Below are positions 1-9,243 of a stretch of DNA of 64,000 nt, piece by piece. Location of the stretch: assembly GCF_013178945.1 (NCBI RefSeq), contig NZ_JABFDM010000005.1, positions 62,001 to 126,000 on the forward strand. The letters are read 5' to 3'. Origin of the DNA: Bradyrhizobium aeschynomenes. Lineage in GTDB: Bacteria > Pseudomonadota > Alphaproteobacteria > Rhizobiales > Xanthobacteraceae. The notes under the pieces are model-generated. The model had not been told where the DNA came from. It saw nothing but the letters and a program-made list of their open reading frames with translations, and ran no database searches. The stretch's first letter is position 1. Each line of letters begins with the position of its first letter. Made by a program: the position numbers and the translations under genes.

Positions 1-327
1 GTGCTGATGCGGCGCGTGCTCGACAAGGTCCGGGCACGCGACGGTGTCCTGCATGTCAGTTTCGACGTCGACTTCCTTGATCCCGACGTGGCGCCGGGCG
101 TCGGCACCACCGTGCCTGGCGGCGCGACCTACCGCGAGGCTCATCTCATCATGGAGCTGCTGCACGATTCTGGTTTGGTGCGCTCTGTCGACATCGTCGA
201 GCTCAACCCGTTTCTCGACGAGCGCGGCAGGACCGCGCGCGTGGCGGTCGAGCTGATTGCGAGCCTGTTCGGCCAGCAGATCACCGACCGGCCGACTCCG
301 AGCAACGCGATCGTGCCCGATCAATAG
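1..327 (+). CDS. rocF: Arginase, C-terminal part (gene begins before the window)
   Basis: Ureohydrolase that splits L-arginine into ornithine and urea with a two-manganese centre. The visible 108 residues contain the family signature SFDVDFLDPDVAPGVGT, whose aspartates bind the metals, followed by VPGG and the C-terminal VDIVELNPFLDERGRTA segment. About two thirds of a normal arginase of roughly 300 residues lies upstream and is not in the window, so the first codon shown is not the real start. Agmatinase and formimidoglutamase share the fold; the LNPFLD ending favours arginase. The next gene lies on the opposite strand and converges on it. Confidence 0.9.
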   Translation: MLMRRVLDKVRARDGVLHVSFDVDFLDPDVAPGVGTTVPGGATYREAHLIMELLHDSGLVRSVDIVELNPFLDERGRTARVAVELIASLFGQQITDRPTPSNAIVPDQ

Positions 328-398
328 CTCTCCGAAGGAACGGGGTCTTCGCAACGGCGGATGCCTCGTGAACGGCCGAGGCATCCGCAGGGCGGCGA

Positions 399-2081
399 TC
401 AGTAGCGGGCGTCGTACATCTTCGCCTCCACGAAGCCGAGCAGGTCGTTCGGCGCGGGCCCCGTGGCGAGTCCGTTCTGATAGGCCACACCGGCGACCGC
501 CGCACCGATATGGGCCGACACTTCGCGGATGCGCGGCAGGGCCGGGTAAAGGCTGCCCTGCTCGAGATCGGCACCGGTGACGCAGTTCGCCAGCGTGTGG
601 GCCGCGGCCATGAACATCTCGTCCGTCACGAGCCGCGCGCCGCTGGCGATGGCACCGAGGCCGACGCCGGGGAAGATGTAGGAGTTGTTGCCCTGGCGCG
701 GCACGAAGGTCGTGCCGTCGAGCTTGACCGGATCGTAGGGGCTGCCGCAGGCGAACAGCGCGCGGCCCTGGGTGTAACGATAGGCCGCCTCCGCCGAACA
801 TTCCGCCTTTGAGGTCGGGTTGGAGAGCGCGAAAATGATCGGGCGCTCGTTCAGCTCCGCCATGGCCTGCAGCACCTCCGGCGTGAACGCGCCGCCCACG
901 GCCGCCACGCCGACGATCGCCGTCGGCTTGAGCGTCTTGATCGCGGTCAGGAAGTCTGCGATCGGAGCTTGGTCGTGCGCATAACGCAGTTTATGGCCGT
1001 GCAGGTTCTCGCGTCCCTTGATGACGAGACCGCGCGAATCCGTCAGCCAGTTACGTCGCAACGCCTCGGCTTCCGACAGCCCCTCGGCCATCATGGCGGA
1101 CACGACGAGGTCGGCGATGCCAGTCGCGGCCTCGCCGGCGCCGAGGAACAGCACGGTCTGGTCGGCCAGCTTGCCGCCGGTAATGCGCAAGGCCGAGAAC
1201 AGACCTGCCAGCGCCACGGCTGCCGTGCCCTGGATGTCGTCGTTGAAGACGCAAGCGTCGTCGCGATATTTGTGAAGCAGCTTGAAGGCCGCGTGGTTGG
1301 CGAAGTCCTCGAACTGAATCAGCACGCCGGGGAAGGCGGCGCGGGCCGCCGTCATGAACTCATCGACGAACGAATCATAGGCGTCGCCGCCGAGGCGCTT
1401 CTGGCGCAGTCCGATGTAATACGGGTCGTTCAGCAGCTCTTCGTTGTTGGTGCCGACGTCGAGCATGACCGGGAGGCATTCCTCGGGATGAATACCGGCG
1501 CAGGCCGAGTACAGCGACAGCTTGCCGACCGGAATGCCCATTCCGTTGGCGCCGAGATCGCCGAGGCCGAGGATGCGTTCGCCGTCGGTGACGACGATCA
1601 GCTTGGCACGGTAAGGCCAGTTGGACAGGATCTCGGCAATCCTGCCGCGATCGTTGGCCGAGATGAACAGGCCGCGCGGACGCTGGAAGATCAGGCCGTA
1701 TTTCTGACAGGCGAGACCGACGGTCGGCGTGTAGATCAGCGGCTGGATCTCGTCGATGTTGTCGCAGACCACCCGGAAGAACAGCGCCTCGTTGCGGTCG
1801 TGCAGCGCGTTGAGCGCGACGTACTTCTCGAGATCGTTGGAGAGGCTGCGAAGATTGACCAGGATCCGCTCGGCCTGGGCCTGCATCGACATCACGCCTG
1901 CGGGCAGGAAGCCGCGCAGGCCCAGCGCATCGCGCTCCTGCTCGGTGAAGCCGGTCCCCTTGTTGAGCAAGGGATCCCGCAGCAGAGCGAGTCCGCGGGG
2001 GGAAAAAGTGGGCAGCGTCGGTGCGCTCATGCGTTGCGGTTGGGTCAAGGCAGTCTCCGAGGTCCTCTGTTCCTGCGCCAA
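399..2081 (-). CDS. NAD-dependent malic enzyme
   Basis: Oxidative decarboxylation of L-malate to pyruvate, linking the TCA cycle to pyruvate and acetyl-CoA; cytosolic. The 560 residues match the length of the classic MaeA/SfcA type rather than the long MaeB type fused to a phosphotransacetylase domain. Visible family blocks are YTPTVGLACQKYG near residue 105, VVTDGERILGLGDLGANGMG, the metal/malate block FEDFANHAAF, FNDDIQGTAAV, and the dinucleotide-binding FLGAGEAATG. The reading frame opens with TTG and no strong ribosome binding site; an ATG 17 codons later is an alternative start. It stands alone, divided from the Nramp-like gene by about 135 bases. Confidence 0.92.
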   Translation of the reverse strand: MAQEQRTSETALTQPQRMSAPTLPTFSPRGLALLRDPLLNKGTGFTEQERDALGLRGFLPAGVMSMQAQAERILVNLRSLSNDLEKYVALNALHDRNEALFFRVVCDNIDEIQPLIYTPTVGLACQKYGLIFQRPRGLFISANDRGRIAEILSNWPYRAKLIVVTDGERILGLGDLGANGMGIPVGKLSLYSACAGIHPEECLPVMLDVGTNNEELLNDPYYIGLRQKRLGGDAYDSFVDEFMTAARAAFPGVLIQFEDFANHAAFKLLHKYRDDACVFNDDIQGTAAVALAGLFSALRITGGKLADQTVLFLGAGEAATGIADLVVSAMMAEGLSEAEALRRNWLTDSRGLVIKGRENLHGHKLRYAHDQAPIADFLTAIKTLKPTAIVGVAAVGGAFTPEVLQAMAELNERPIIFALSNPTSKAECSAEAAYRYTQGRALFACGSPYDPVKLDGTTFVPRQGNNSYIFPGVGLGAIASGARLVTDEMFMAAAHTLANCVTGADLEQGSLYPALPRIREVSAHIGAAVAGVAYQNGLATGPAPNDLLGFVEAKMYDARY

Positions 2082-2160
2082 TCCGGAGCGCGCCTGCGTT
2101 GATCGGCATCAATCGCGGCTGGATGGCGGGAACGGACTGTTAACACAGTTTACGTTCCGC

Positions 2161-2184
2161 GTTGCACCAATGACGTTGTGCAAC
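2161..2184. other. Inverted repeat between malic enzyme and Nramp-like genes
   Basis: GTTGCAC and GTGCAAC form a perfect 7-base dyad with a 10-base spacer. It sits downstream of the Nramp-like gene and upstream of the malic enzyme gene, both on the minus strand. It could be a weak terminator (there is no T-tract) or an operator for the malic enzyme. The sequence does not settle which. Confidence 0.3.
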
Positions 2185-2217
2185 TGCGTTGCAGACGACG
2201 GAGACCTCGAGGGTCGT

Positions 2218-3516
2218 TCAAGCGCGTCCTGTGACGAATGACCACAGCAGCGCCACGACCGCGATCGCCATGATGGCGGTGCCGATCCATCCCAGGGCGA
2301 TCAGCCAGGACCGGCCACGAAAGCGGCCCATCAGGTCCGCATTGGAGACGATGACCATCATCATTGCCATGATCGGGACGGCGGCGATGCCGTTGAGCAC
2401 GGCGCTCCACACCAGCATGTGGATCGAATCGATGCCGGTAAAGCCCAGCCCGAAGCCGATGAGGGTTGCGGCTGCAATGATGCTGTAGAAGCCGGCCGCC
2501 TCGTCCGGCTTGGCCTCGAGGGTCGCGTGCCAGCCGAAGATCTCGGCAACGCCGTAGGCCGCCGATCCCGCCAATACTGGGATCGCCAGCATTCCGGTGC
2601 CGATGATGCCCAGCGCGAACAGCAGGAAGGTGAAGCCCCCGGCCAGCGGCCGCAGGGCCTCGGCCGCCTGCGTCGCGGAGTCGATCTTGGTGACCCCGTT
2701 GCCGTGCAGGACGGTCGCGGTCGTCAGGATGACGAAGAAGGCGATCGCGTTGGAGAAGATCATGCCGATCGTCGTGTCGATCCTCATGCGCCTGAGTGCG
2801 GGATGGTCCTTCTTCGACAGCTCGCGCAACGGACGATCGACCCTGCCCTGGTTCATCTCCTCGACTTCCTGCGAGGCCTGCCAGAAGAACAGATAAGGGC
2901 TTATCGTGGTGCCCAGCACGGCGACGACCGTCAGCAGATAGTCGGCATGCGTTGATAGGTTCGGCCACACTGCGGCGAGCAGGGCCGTGCTCCAGGGCAC
3001 CTTCACCATCAGCGCCGTCGCAACGTAGGCGAACAGGCTGAGGGTGAGGACCTTCATCGCCGGCGCGTAGCTGCGATAGGGCAGGAACACCTGCAGCAAT
3101 GTCGAGGCCGCGGCGAAGATCAGCGCATGCTCGTGGTTGAGGCCGCCGATCACCAGTGACAGGGACTCCGCCATGGCGGCAATATCGGCAGCGATGTTGA
3201 AGGTATTGGCGCCAACCAGCAGCGCCACCAGTCCGAACACGATCGAGCGCGGCGCGACCGCCCCGATGTTGGCGGCGAGGCCCTTTCCGGTGACGCGGCC
3301 GATGCGGGCACTGACCAGCTGAATCGCGATCATGAAAGGCGTCGTGAGAAAGACCGTCCACAACAGCCCGTAGCCGAACTGCGCGCCGGCCTGGGAGTAC
3401 GTTGCGATGCCCGACGGGTCGTCATCGGCAGCGCCGGTCACGAGGCCGGGACCCAGCAGCCGGAATACGCTACAGGCTGATCTCCTCGGCTTGTTCGGCT
3501 TGGACTGTATGATCAT
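2218..3516 (-). CDS. Nramp-family divalent metal ion transporter, atypical motifs
   Basis: Inner-membrane proton-coupled metal transporter family with about eleven predicted membrane segments over 432 residues. The first segment reads GPGLVTGAADDDPSGIATYSQ, where canonical Nramp proteins have DPGN. The sixth-segment region reads TISPYLFFWQASQEVEEMNQ, where manganese/iron transporters have MPHN. This marks it as one of the Nramp-like subgroups rather than a standard MntH, so its metal is uncertain. The ATG at 3516 is chosen because the frame upstream runs into the divergent kinase gene and the transporter fold begins about 20 residues after it (FRLLGPGL). Confidence 0.85.
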   Translation of the reverse strand: MIIQSKPNKPRRSACSVFRLLGPGLVTGAADDDPSGIATYSQAGAQFGYGLLWTVFLTTPFMIAIQLVSARIGRVTGKGLAANIGAVAPRSIVFGLVALLVGANTFNIAADIAAMAESLSLVIGGLNHEHALIFAAASTLLQVFLPYRSYAPAMKVLTLSLFAYVATALMVKVPWSTALLAAVWPNLSTHADYLLTVVAVLGTTISPYLFFWQASQEVEEMNQGRVDRPLRELSKKDHPALRRMRIDTTIGMIFSNAIAFFVILTTATVLHGNGVTKIDSATQAAEALRPLAGGFTFLLFALGIIGTGMLAIPVLAGSAAYGVAEIFGWHATLEAKPDEAAGFYSIIAAATLIGFGLGFTGIDSIHMLVWSAVLNGIAAVPIMAMMMVIVSNADLMGRFRGRSWLIALGWIGTAIMAIAVVALLWSFVTGRA

Positions 3517-3654
3517 GGTCACGTGGCGGTCCCCGGGAGCGCGACGAGGCATGCCTCTCGAAGTCGCAACAGCTCGTTTTTGTTCCGGGCGTTGGAACCG
3601 GAGGGGGGTACCGACGTTGCCGCTCGCGGTGGAGTTTGTGAGCAGGGGGGACGT

Positions 3655-6600
3655 TTGCCGGATCATCGGCAATCAGTGCACGATCAGGAGCCCGGCACGG
3701 CCGAGCGCGAGCGCCTATTTGCCGGCGGGAGCGAGCTCGCCACTCTGATGCTGAAGCACGATTGGGAGAGTACGCCGATCGGTCCCCCGGAGCATTGGCC
3801 ACAGAGTCTGAAGACGGCCGTGCGGATCATGCTCACGTCGCAGCAACCGATCTGGATCGGGTGGGGAAAGGACCTGATCTATCTCTACAACGATGCCTAC
3901 AAGTCCATTATCGGCGGCAAGCATCCCTGGGCGCTGGGACGTCCGACCGCCGTGGTCTGGCACGAGATCTGGGAGGACATCGATCCGCTGCTCGCAAAAG
4001 CCAGCGGCGGCGACGAGGGGACCTATGTCGAGGCCCAGCTCCTGATCATGGAGCGCAACGGCTTTCCCGAGGAGACCTACTACACGTTCTCCTATAGCCC
4101 CATTCCCGACGACGACGGCTCACCCGGCGGCATCTTCTGTGCCAACACCGACGATACGCAGCGAGTGATCAGCGAGCGCCAGCTGTCGCTGTTGCGCGAG
4201 CTTGCGAATGCGGGGGCCGAGGCGCGCAGCATCGATCAGGCCTGCGCGAGCTGCGCCCGCGCCCTGGCCCGGGAGCCGCGCGATCTTCCTTTCGCGATGA
4301 TCTACATGACCGAGCCGGATGGCGAGGCGGCGCGGCTCGAAGCCTTGACCGGGATCGATCGCGACCATCCTGCGGTCGAGTCGCGCTCGCGGATTCAAGC
4401 GGAGGAAACATGGCCACTGGCCGAAGCGCTGCATCGTCAGGCTGCGGTGCTGGTTCGCGATCTCCCGCATCGGTTCGACACGGCCTTTCCAAGCGGGGGA
4501 TGGCGTCAGCCTCCGACGCAGGCTGTGGTTCTGCCGCTTCCCTCGTCCGGAGAGGCCGGGCGCAGCGGCTTCGTCATCGCAGGGCTCAATCCGTTCCGGC
4601 TCTATGACGAAAGCTATGCGCGCTTCCTGAACCTCGTCGCGGGACAGATCGCGGCGGCCGTCAGCAATGGCGGCGCCTACGAGGCGGAGCGGCGTCGCGC
4701 CGAGGCGCTGGCCGAGGTCGATCGTGCCAAGACGACGTTCTTCTCCAACATCAGCCATGAGTTTCGTACTCCTCTGACGCTGATGTTGAGCCCGCTCGAG
4801 GACATCCTCGGCAGCGACGGGGCATCCATTGGTAGCGAAGAGCGATCTGTCCTTAGTCTGATCCATCGCAACGGCATTCGGCTGCTGAAGCTGGTCAACA
4901 CGCTGCTCGACTTCTCGCGGATCGAGGCCGGGCGCATGACGGCGACCTTCGAGCCGGTGGATCTCGTGACCTTCACAGAGGAACTCGTCTCCACCTTCCG
5001 CTCGGCAACCGATCGTGCCGGCCTCCGGCTCCGCATCGATGCGACCGCTCTTCCCGAGCCGGTCTATGTCGACCGCGACATGTGGGAGAAGATCGTCCTC
5101 AACCTGATCTCCAATGCCTTCAAGTTCACCTTCGAGGGTGAGATCGCCGTGTCGATCGGCGTGTCCGCTGATCGCCGTCACGCCGAACTCCGGGTTTGCG
5201 ATACCGGCACCGGCATTCCGCCCGGCGAAGTGCCGAATCTGTTCGAGCGGTTTCGCCGCATCGAGGGAGCGCGCGGCCGGTCCTTCGAAGGCAGCGGCAT
5301 CGGCCTTGCTCTGGTGCAGGAGCTGGTGAAGCTCCATGGCGGCGACATCACGGCCGAGAGCGAGCTCGGCCGCGGCTCGGTGTTCTCGCTCCGCATTCCG
5401 CTGGGAGTGGCGCATCTGCCGGCCGGCCAGCTCGGCATCTCGCAATCGCAGTCCGTCACGAACAGGCGCGCGCAAGCCTATATCGACGAGGCGCTGGGCT
5501 GGCTCAATGGCGATGCTTCGATCGATCTTCCGCACCCATCCTCGGCCGACGATCTTGGTGTCCGTACCGCGACGGTCCGTCGCGATCGCGTGGTGCTGGC
5601 CGATGACAATCCCGACATGCGCGACTATGTGCGGCGTTTGCTCGGCGAGGACTACGAGGTGGAGGCAGTCGCGGACGGCCGTGCCGCTCTCGATGCCACA
5701 CGCCGGCGCCGCCCTGACCTGGTCCTGACCGACGTGATGATGCCGGAGCTCGACGGCTTCGGTCTTTTGAAGGCGCTGCGCAGTGACGCGCAGCTGCGCG
5801 ACATTCCCGTGGTCATGCTGTCGGCGCGAGCCGGGGAGGAGGCAAAGGTCGAGGGGCTCGACGCGGGGGCCAGCGACTATCTCAGCAAGCCGTTCAGCGC
5901 GCGCGAGCTGCTGGCCCGGGTACGCGCCAACATCGACCTCGCGCGCGTCAGGCGCGAGGCGGAGACCACGCTGCGCGAGCTGAACGAGCGGCTCGAGGCG
6001 CAGGTCTCGGAGCGCACCGCGGAGCTGCAGGCCAAGGAAGCGCGGCTGCGCACGATCTTCGAGGCGAGCTACACGTTCCAGGCGCTGCTGGCGTCCGATG
6101 GTACGTTGCTCGACGCCAATGCGACCTTGCTGGAGGCGATCGCTGCGCCGTTGCACGATGTCGCCGGGGTGCCGTTCTGGGAGACGCCGTGGTTTGCGGG
6201 CACGCCGGGCACGCCCGAGGTGATCAGATCTTTGGTCGATGCAGTGGCCCGCGGCGACGAGGCCCGACGGGAGCTTCAGCTCGATCTTCCGGTCGGTGGC
6301 TGGCGATGGTTCGATTTCCAGATGCGGCCGGTGCGGGACGAGACCGGGCAGGTCGTCGCCATCGTGCCCGAGGCGGTGGAGCTGACCGAGCGTCGCAAGG
6401 CGGAGGAGGCATTCCGCCAGGCACAGAAGATGGAGGCGATCGGCCAGCTCACCGGCGGCGTCGCGCACGACTTCAACAATCTGCTGACCGTGATCAGGTC
6501 ATCGGCCGATCTGCTGCGCCGTCGCCAGTTGTCCCCGGAGCGCATGCGTCGCTATGTGGATGCGATCTCGGACACGGCTGACCGGGCGGCCAAGCTGACG

Positions 6601-7548
6601 GGGCAACTGCTCGCCTTCGCACGCCGCACGCCGATGGAGCGCCAGGTGTTTGATGCGGCCGGGCACATCGAGCAGATCGAGGACATGCTGCAGACCGTGC
6701 TCGGCGCGCCGGCGGTCATCGAGCTCGACCTGCGCTCGCGGCCGCTGCCGGTAGACGTCGACGTCAATCAGTTCGAGACGGCGCTCGTGAACCTCGTTGC
6801 CAATGCGCGCGACGCGATGAATGGCCGGGGTGTCCTGACCATTCGCGGGGACCGCGTTCAACAGGACGGCCCGGTCGGCTCGCAGCAATTCATATCGGTT
6901 TCCGTCAGTGACACCGGATGCGGCATCGCTGCCGATCAGATTGATCGCATCTTCGAACCGTTCTTCACCACCAAGGGCGTCGGGCGCGGCACCGGTCTCG
7001 GCCTGTCGCAGGTCTACGGCTTCGTCCATCAGTCCGGCGGGCGGGTGCTCGCCGACAGCGAGCTCGGCAAGGGCACCACGCTGACCTTGCTGCTTCCGCT
7101 CACCTCCAAGCCGCTGGGACCGCGCGAGCGGAGCGAGCATGGTCCCGAGGTCCTCGCTGCGCGCTGGAACGTTCTGGTTGTCGAGGACAACCCCGAGATC
7201 GGCGAGTTCTCGACGCAGCTGCTCGAAGACCTCGGCTATCGGACCGCCCTGGCGCGCAGCGGCCTCGACGCGCTCAGGATGATCGATGACAATCCCGACG
7301 GCTTCGACCTCGTGCTCAGCGACGTCGTGATGCCGGGAATGGACGGCGTCACCCTCGGCCAGGAGATCCGCCGGCGGCTTCCCACGATTCCGATCGTGCT
7401 CAACAGCGGATATAGCGACGTGCTGGCCGACGGCGACCGCCACGGCTTCAGCCTGATCCACAAACCCTATTCGGTGGACGAGCTGTCGCGCGTGCTGCGT
7501 CAGGTCATGGCCTCACGAGGCGCTGCCAGATCGATGCCCTCCGAGTGA
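3655..7548 (+). CDS. Large hybrid sensor histidine kinase with two kinase cores and two receivers
   Basis: Signal transduction protein of about 1,297 residues with no obvious membrane segment, so probably a cytosolic sensor. Order: PAS-like N-terminus (WIGWGKDLIYLYNDAY), GAF-like region, HisKA with ISHEFRTPL (phosphorylatable His near 368) and ATPase domain (NLISNAFKFT, GSGIGLALV), receiver 1 with phospho-acceptor in VLTDVMMPELDG (Asp near 693), coiled coil, PAS, second HisKA with VAHDFNNLL (His near 938) and ATPase domain (GRGTGLGLSQVYGF), then receiver 2 with VLSDVVMPGMDG (Asp near 1223). The start is uncertain: the frame is open from 3523, but TTG at 3655 follows a G-rich ribosome site; GTG at 3676 is possible. 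It is divergent from the transporter and has no adjacent response regulator gene. Confidence 0.88.
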   Translation: MPDHRQSVHDQEPGTAERERLFAGGSELATLMLKHDWESTPIGPPEHWPQSLKTAVRIMLTSQQPIWIGWGKDLIYLYNDAYKSIIGGKHPWALGRPTAVVWHEIWEDIDPLLAKASGGDEGTYVEAQLLIMERNGFPEETYYTFSYSPIPDDDGSPGGIFCANTDDTQRVISERQLSLLRELANAGAEARSIDQACASCARALAREPRDLPFAMIYMTEPDGEAARLEALTGIDRDHPAVESRSRIQAEETWPLAEALHRQAAVLVRDLPHRFDTAFPSGGWRQPPTQAVVLPLPSSGEAGRSGFVIAGLNPFRLYDESYARFLNLVAGQIAAAVSNGGAYEAERRRAEALAEVDRAKTTFFSNISHEFRTPLTLMLSPLEDILGSDGASIGSEERSVLSLIHRNGIRLLKLVNTLLDFSRIEAGRMTATFEPVDLVTFTEELVSTFRSATDRAGLRLRIDATALPEPVYVDRDMWEKIVLNLISNAFKFTFEGEIAVSIGVSADRRHAELRVCDTGTGIPPGEVPNLFERFRRIEGARGRSFEGSGIGLALVQELVKLHGGDITAESELGRGSVFSLRIPLGVAHLPAGQLGISQSQSVTNRRAQAYIDEALGWLNGDASIDLPHPSSADDLGVRTATVRRDRVVLADDNPDMRDYVRRLLGEDYEVEAVADGRAALDATRRRRPDLVLTDVMMPELDGFGLLKALRSDAQLRDIPVVMLSARAGEEAKVEGLDAGASDYLSKPFSARELLARVRANIDLARVRREAETTLRELNERLEAQVSERTAELQAKEARLRTIFEASYTFQALLASDGTLLDANATLLEAIAAPLHDVAGVPFWETPWFAGTPGTPEVIRSLVDAVARGDEARRELQLDLPVGGWRWFDFQMRPVRDETGQVVAIVPEAVELTERRKAEEAFRQAQKMEAIGQLTGGVAHDFNNLLTVIRSSADLLRRRQLSPERMRRYVDAISDTADRAAKLTGQLLAFARRTPMERQVFDAAGHIEQIEDMLQTVLGAPAVIELDLRSRPLPVDVDVNQFETALVNLVANARDAMNGRGVLTIRGDRVQQDGPVGSQQFISVSVSDTGCGIAADQIDRIFEPFFTTKGVGRGTGLGLSQVYGFVHQSGGRVLADSELGKGTTLTLLLPLTSKPLGPRERSEHGPEVLAARWNVLVVEDNPEIGEFSTQLLEDLGYRTALARSGLDALRMIDDNPDGFDLVLSDVVMPGMDGVTLGQEIRRRLPTIPIVLNSGYSDVLADGDRHGFSLIHKPYSVDELSRVLRQVMASRGAARSMPSE

Positions 7549-7651
7549 AGCCGCAGGGCCACTGTCCCCCATTGATCGCCGTGTTTGCTCATCCCACGGC
7601 TTGAAGCCGGACTTCGTCCCGGAGTAGTTTTGGCCGATGGGGGACGTCGGA

Positions 7652-8590
7652 ATGGCGTGCGAGGACTTGTTGCATGGCGGCGGCTGGGCGCTGCGGAGGG
7701 TCAATGCTGTTGTTGTCGGCGCGGCGCTGGTCGTCAGCGGCGGCGCGTTCGCAAAGGACGATGAGGCGGATTCGCCGTCGCCCGGTCTCGCCAACGTCTA
7801 CATCGATTTCCGCACGAACTATGCCTATGTGCCGGGCGGCGCGCTGTCGACCGGACTCGGCGATTCCTCGCTGTTCGGAACCCTGTCGCAGATCGCGACT
7901 CTGCGTCAGCTGCTCGACCGTCCGGCACCGCCGGGACGCCCGCTTCTATCGGCGCCCACCAACCAGGGCGTCGGGGTCGACGTTCCGCTGACGGTCGATC
8001 TCGGCGAGGCGCTCTCGCTCTATGGCGGCTTCACCGGCAGCACGTCCTATAACGGGCTGTCGGGCTGGTCCGACGTCGCCGTCACGAGCTGGTTCCTCGG
8101 CTTCCAGGCTGATGTCTATCAGCAGAACGGCGGCATATTTCCTACCTTGACGTTGCAATCGACGCTGACGCGTGCGGTGCCGGACTCGCCATTGGCGACC
8201 ACCTCGTTCAATACCGTGGTGGAAGCGAAATATGCGCTCGACCCGGATGAGATGCGAGGCTGGCTCGCGGGCGTTCAATACACCCATGTCGAGGTCGACT
8301 CGGTTCTTGCGCGCGTCGGGAGCACGACGGCTGGCTATGTCGGCGGCTTCTATCAGTGGGACAACAACTGGAAGGTTTCTGCGCGCGCCGGCATTCAGTC
8401 GTTCGGCGGCGCGCAGCTGCTCGCCGCCACGCCGATTGCGTCCTACACGCAGCCGCTGCTCAGGCTCGATCTCGATCGCATGGACGACAACGACAACCGC
8501 CTGTTCGGCATCACCGCGCAGATCGCCTGGGCGCCGAAGCCGGTCTATCAGCTAACCGTGAGGACGCCACTCTATGCGATCAAGGACTGA
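7652..8590 (+). CDS. Exported beta-rich protein, probable outer-membrane or periplasmic protein
   Basis: About 312 residues. The N-terminus has an arginine pair followed by a hydrophobic stretch ending in SGGAFAKDDEAD, which looks like a signal peptide cleaved near AFA-K. The rest is rich in alternating hydrophobic/aromatic strands (YGGFTGSTSYNGL, YVGGFYQWDNNWKVSARAG, LFGITAQIAWAPKPVYQL) and resembles a small outer-membrane barrel. I do not recognise a named family. ATG 7652 has a G-rich ribosome site about seven bases upstream; ATG 7637 is an alternative. It is the last host gene before the phage remnant. Confidence 0.6.
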   Translation: MACEDLLHGGGWALRRVNAVVVGAALVVSGGAFAKDDEADSPSPGLANVYIDFRTNYAYVPGGALSTGLGDSSLFGTLSQIATLRQLLDRPAPPGRPLLSAPTNQGVGVDVPLTVDLGEALSLYGGFTGSTSYNGLSGWSDVAVTSWFLGFQADVYQQNGGIFPTLTLQSTLTRAVPDSPLATTSFNTVVEAKYALDPDEMRGWLAGVQYTHVEVDSVLARVGSTTAGYVGGFYQWDNNWKVSARAGIQSFGGAQLLAATPIASYTQPLLRLDLDRMDDNDNRLFGITAQIAWAPKPVYQLTVRTPLYAIKD

Positions 8591-8679
8591 TCGCATCAGA
8601 CGACGAGCTCATCGTGCCTGACGCCGACGAGCGGGCTTTGAGGCCGAAGACCGCTGACGACCGTAGCAAATCGTTGCGC

Positions 8680-8711
8680 TTGACACGTCGGGCAAATCAG
8701 GCGCATTTTGG
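8680..8711 (+). promoter_or_regulatory. Promoter-like repeat, copy 1
   Basis: The 20-base string TTGACACGTCGGGCAAATCA occurs here and twice more in the window (8822 and 21549), exact each time. It starts with a perfect sigma-70 -35 hexamer (TTGACA), and 17 bases later lie GCATTT / GCATAG / TCATAA, where a -10 element would sit. In each copy a CATCG-like start region follows. Here an intrinsic terminator lies about 20 bases further on, so the predicted transcript is only about 50 bases long. Confidence 0.5.
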
Positions 8712-8730
8712 CACCATCGAAAAATCGTAG

Positions 8731-8763
8731 AGCCCGCACCGAATCCTCGGTCGCGGGCTTTTT
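8731..8763 (+). terminator. Intrinsic terminator directly after promoter repeat copy 1
   Basis: AGCCCGC-ACCGA, loop ATCC, TCGGT-C-GCGGGCT and a run of five T. The stem is 12 base pairs with one bulged C. It lies immediately downstream of promoter repeat copy 1. Confidence 0.75.
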
Positions 8764-8821
8764 GTTGAGCCCGCCGCATCCGCGCCGGGTGGCGCGTATG
8801 ACGGTCATCTTTCGATCGGAT

Positions 8822-8853
8822 TTGACACGTCGGGCAAATCACCGGCATAGTGC
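8822..8853 (+). promoter_or_regulatory. Promoter-like repeat, copy 2
   Basis: Second exact copy of the 20-base TTGACA-led string, with GCATAG at the -10 distance. Unlike copies 1 and 3 it has no terminator hairpin behind it. The first phage gene on the same strand starts about 270 bases downstream, so this copy could drive the head-gene operon. Confidence 0.45.
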
Positions 8854-9126
8854 CATCATCGAATTTTCCGAAATCGCCGGATGTGGCGCCCGCGCGTGGC
8901 GGCTGCAGGCCTTTGCCATCGAGCCGCGGGGCCGATGGCGCGCGACGCAGCGTGCTCAGATGCATCAATATTGGCCGGCCGGCGCGAACCGGACGGCCCG
9001 CGGGCGCGGCGTCAGTCGCCACGCCTGCTGCGGCCCCTCGCATGAGCCGGGGATAGGGTTCGCGCCCGAAACGATCGCGCCGTTGGCAGCGATCTGCCGC
9101 GCTTCTTATCGAACGCAGGGGAAGAG

Positions 9127-9198
9127 ATGACCGCCTATCTGATCACGCTCGCCCTGATCGGTCTCGTGATGATCGCGTGCGTCGACGCGATCTGGTGA
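9127..9198 (+). CDS. 23-residue single-pass membrane peptide
   Basis: Short reading frame beginning MTAYLITLALIGLVMIA and ending VDAIW. It is almost entirely one hydrophobic helix. A purine-rich site (GGGGAAGAG) precedes the ATG. It is first in the phage-oriented gene run, before the 87-aa protein. Such tiny membrane genes are easily missed by gene callers. Its function is unknown; it may be a phage morphogenesis or holin-like accessory, which is inference only. Confidence 0.5.
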   Translation: MTAYLITLALIGLVMIACVDAIW

Positions 9199-9243
9199 GG
9201 ACCACCATCGTCCCAATCAACGTTCGCAATCCCGGGAACGCCC

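Noticed and set aside
969..2102. 377-codon plus-strand frame opposite the malic enzyme
   Set aside because: It mirrors the malic enzyme in a shadow frame; composition is typical of antisense GC-rich DNA.
4120..6468. 782-codon open frame on the minus strand inside the kinase gene
   Set aside because: It is antisense to clear kinase motifs, rich in Arg/His/Asp as expected of a GC-rich shadow frame, and shows no family pattern.
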